64,000 bases of DNA from Neisseria sp. oral taxon 014 str. F0314. GTDB taxonomy: Bacteria; Pseudomonadota; Gammaproteobacteria; Burkholderiales; Neisseriaceae. Location of the stretch: positions 620,001-684,000 of the forward strand of contig NZ_CP040504.1 of NCBI RefSeq assembly GCF_005886145.1. Reading direction: 5' to 3'. The translations under genes were made by a program, and so were the position numbers. The notes below the pieces were generated by a model. That model ran no database searches, was not told where the DNA came from, and was given only the letters and a program-made list of their open reading frames with translations. Of this stretch, positions 62,235 to 64,000 are shown piece by piece (positions within the stretch are counted from its first letter, which is position 1; every line of letters begins with the position of its first letter).

Positions 62235-64000
62235 TCAGGCTTTATCCTGACTATTTTCCTGAGCCTCTATCGGCATCGGTTCAGGTTCGGTCTCTGCCGG
62301 TTGGATAGTATCCGTTGCCTGGACTTCAGATGCTTCACCTTCCTCATCCTGTCGCAGGTTGTGGCTGTAATCCTTAGGCGGGCTGGGCTGTTTACCCGCC
62401 ATAATTTCCAGCACCTGATCGCGATCAATGGTTTCCCACTCCATCAAGGCTTTACACATGATTTCCATTTTGTCGCGGTTTTCATCTAGGATTTTGTAGG
62501 CGACTGCATACTGTTCGTCCAAAATACGGCGTACTTCAGCATCGATTTCCTGCTGGGTTTTTTCGGAAATATGCTGCGAACGGGTAACGCTGCGTCCTAG
62601 GAATACTTCGCCTTCATTTTCGGCATAAACCATCACGCCCATTTTGTCGCTCATGCCGTAACGCGTTACCATCTCGCGCGCCATCTGGGTGGCACGCTCG
62701 AAATCGTTGGATGCGCCGGTAGAAATACGGCCGACGAAAATGTCTTCGGCAATACGGCCGCCGAACAAGATGGAAAGCTGGCTCAGCATTTGGTCTTTAT
62801 ACATGCTGATACGGTCGCGTTCAGGAAGCTGCCAAGTCAGACCCAGCGCACGGCCTCGCGGCATGATGGTTACTTTGTGGACGGGATCAGTAAACGGCAA
62901 GCTTTCCGCTACAATCGCATGACCCGCTTCATGGTAGGCAGTGGCACGTTTTTCGTCTTCGTGCATCACCATGCTGCGGCGTTCGGGGCCCATATAGATT
63001 TTGTCTTTGGCATCTTCAAAATCGCTTTGGTCGACTTTAATTTTGTTGCGGCGGCCTGCAAACAGGGCAGCTTCGTTAACCAAGTTTGCCAAATCCGCAC
63101 CGGAAAACCCAGGGGTGCCGCGTGCCAATGAAACCAAATCCACGGATGCGTCCAAAGGCACTTTTTTCGAATGCACTTTCAAAATCTGCTCACGACCGCG
63201 AATATCAGGCAGCGGGACAACCACTTGTCGGTCGAAACGGCCGGGACGTTGCAGGGCAGGATCCAACACGTCGGGACGGTTGGTCGCGGCAATGACGATA
63301 ACGGTCTGGTTACTCTCAAAACCGTCCATTTCCACCAGAAGCTGGTTCAAGGTTTGTTCGCGTTCGTCGTTACCGCCGCCCAAACCGGCACCGCGCTGCC
63401 GGCCTACGGCATCGATTTCGTCAATAAAAATGATACACGGCGCGTTTTTCTTCGCCTGCTCGAACATGTCGCGCACACGGCTTGCACCGACGCCGACAAA
63501 CATTTCGACGAAATCAGAACCGGAAATACTGAAAAACGGCACGCCTGCCTCACCCGCAATCGCTTTTGCCAACAAAGTTTTACCCGTACCCGGACTGCCT
63601 GCCAGCAAAATACCGCGCGGCACACGGCCGCCCAAACTTTGATAACGGTTCGGCGCTTTCAAATAATCAACGATTTCCTGTACTTCTTCTTTCGCTTCGT
63701 CGCAACCGGCAACATCGGCAAAAGTAACTTTGTTAGCATCTTTATCCAGCAGGCGGGCGCGGCTTTTGCCGAAAGAGAATGCACCGCCCTTGCCTCCGCC
63801 GCCGCTTTGCATACGCATAAAATAGAACCACGCGCCAATCAGCAGCAATACGGGCAGCAGGCTGTAAAACAGGCTGGCCAGCATACTCGGTTTTTCTTCC
63901 GGCGTTACTTTCACGCGGACCTTGTTGTCCAACAAGGTTTTAATCAGGTTGTCATCCAAAGGCGCATTAGTAAAAAACGGACTCTTATCGGAGCGCTCGC
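62235..64000 (-). CDS. ftsH: ATP-dependent membrane zinc protease FtsH, 5' part missing
   Basis: Open to the window end, so the first roughly 80-100 residues are off-window. Visible: end of the periplasmic domain, second transmembrane helix ([19 protein letters not shown]), AAA+ with Walker A GSPGTGKT and Walker [14 protein letters not shown] region, and zinc site HEAGH ([13 protein letters not shown]). C-terminus rich in Glu/Pro ([14 protein letters not shown]). Degrades misfolded and short-lived membrane and cytosolic proteins. Confidence 0.95.
   Translation of the reverse strand, partial: ERSDKSPFFTNAPLDDNLIKTLLDNKVRVKVTPEEKPSMLASLFYSLLPVLLLIGAWFYFMRMQSGGGGKGGAFSFGKSRARLLDKDANKVTFADVAGCDEAKEEVQEIVDYLKAPNRYQSLGGRVPRGILLAGSPGTGKTLLAKAIAGEAGVPFFSISGSDFVEMFVGVGASRVRDMFEQAKKNAPCIIFIDEIDAVGRQRGAGLGGGNDEREQTLNQLLVEMDGFESNQTVIVIAATNRPDVLDPALQRPGRFDRQVVVPLPDIRGREQILKVHSKKVPLDASVDLVSLARGTPGFSGADLANLVNEAALFAGRRNKIKVDQSDFEDAKDKIYMGPERRSMVMHEDEKRATAYHEAGHAIVAESLPFTDPVHKVTIMPRGRALGLTWQLPERDRISMYKDQMLSQLSILFGGRIAEDIFVGRISTGASNDFERATQMAREMVTRYGMSDKMGVMVYAENEGEVFLGRSVTRSQHISEKTQQEIDAEVRRILDEQYAVAYKILDENRDKMEIMCKALMEWETIDRDQVLEIMAGKQPSPPKDYSHNLRQDEEGEASEVQATDTIQPAETEPEPMPIEAQENSQDKA

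Noticed and set aside
1..64000. tRNA or rRNA genes
   Set aside because: No cloverleaf or rRNA-like stretch was noticed by eye in any intergenic region; a covariance search was not possible.

Overview
The window is a chromosomal segment of a commensal-type Neisseria. Three things show this: dozens of copies of the neisserial DNA uptake sequence (DUS) core GCCGTCTGAA, mostly in the AGGCCGTCTGAA form and often as inverted pairs at gene ends; neisserial small repeats (a Correia-type element and dRS3-flanked repeats); and typically neisserial genes, including a dihydrolipoamide dehydrogenase with its own lipoyl domain. The AGGCCGTCTGAA dialect, rather than ATGCCGTCTGAA, argues against N. meningitidis or N. 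gonorrhoeae and points to a commensal; the species cannot be fixed from this window.

Positions 1 to about 29,225 are a Mu-like transposable prophage, transcribed leftwards and cut by the window start inside the tail genes. From its left end (right side of the region) it holds three same-oriented transposase-type end sites, a LexA/CI-type repressor on the + strand facing a Ner-like regulator across an operator array, MuA and MuB homologues, a dense block of tiny overlapping early genes, DUF3164, a phage HU, a gp16-like protein and one Mor-type activator. Next come a lipoprotein, lysis genes (amidase, holin-like protein, overlapping spanins), packaging genes, portal, head morphogenesis with an extra C-terminal domain, gpG, protease/scaffold, major capsid, gp35-gp38, sheath, tube, a frameshifted tail chaperone, tape measure and the start of gpN. 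Two small + strand cargo genes, one secreted and Cys-rich and one DUF1508/YegP-like, sit inside the late region with their own terminators. Several real genes are shorter than 60 codons.

Positions 29.3-64 kb are host chromosome: pnp, purC, a large RTX protein with a His/Cys/Pro-rich head and a Pro-Lys-Pro-Glu repeat, rmlD after a 600-bp AT-rich gap, a glutaredoxin-like gene, brnQ, bfd, a di-Mop molbindin, xerD, bcp, a deoxynucleoside kinase, folK, a SirB2-like gene, a methyltransferase, hfq, der, a YfgM-like gene, hisS, a pseudouridine synthase, the pyruvate dehydrogenase operon aceE-aceF-lpdA, an Smr protein, a short-chain dehydrogenase, trpE, purK, a GNAT acetyltransferase and the 3' part of ftsH.

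The main novelty candidates are the -1 slippery site (A AAA AAG) joining the two tail-chaperone frames; a Mu-like left end and repressor operator readable directly from sequence; the AT-rich RTX locus; an 18-bp perfect hairpin at the start of the bfd transcript; a terminator-like hairpin just before the portal start codon; and clusters of a second DUS dialect (AGGTCGTCTGAA) marking apparent inter-species imports at 45.2-45.8, 50.7 and 59.3-60.3 kb.
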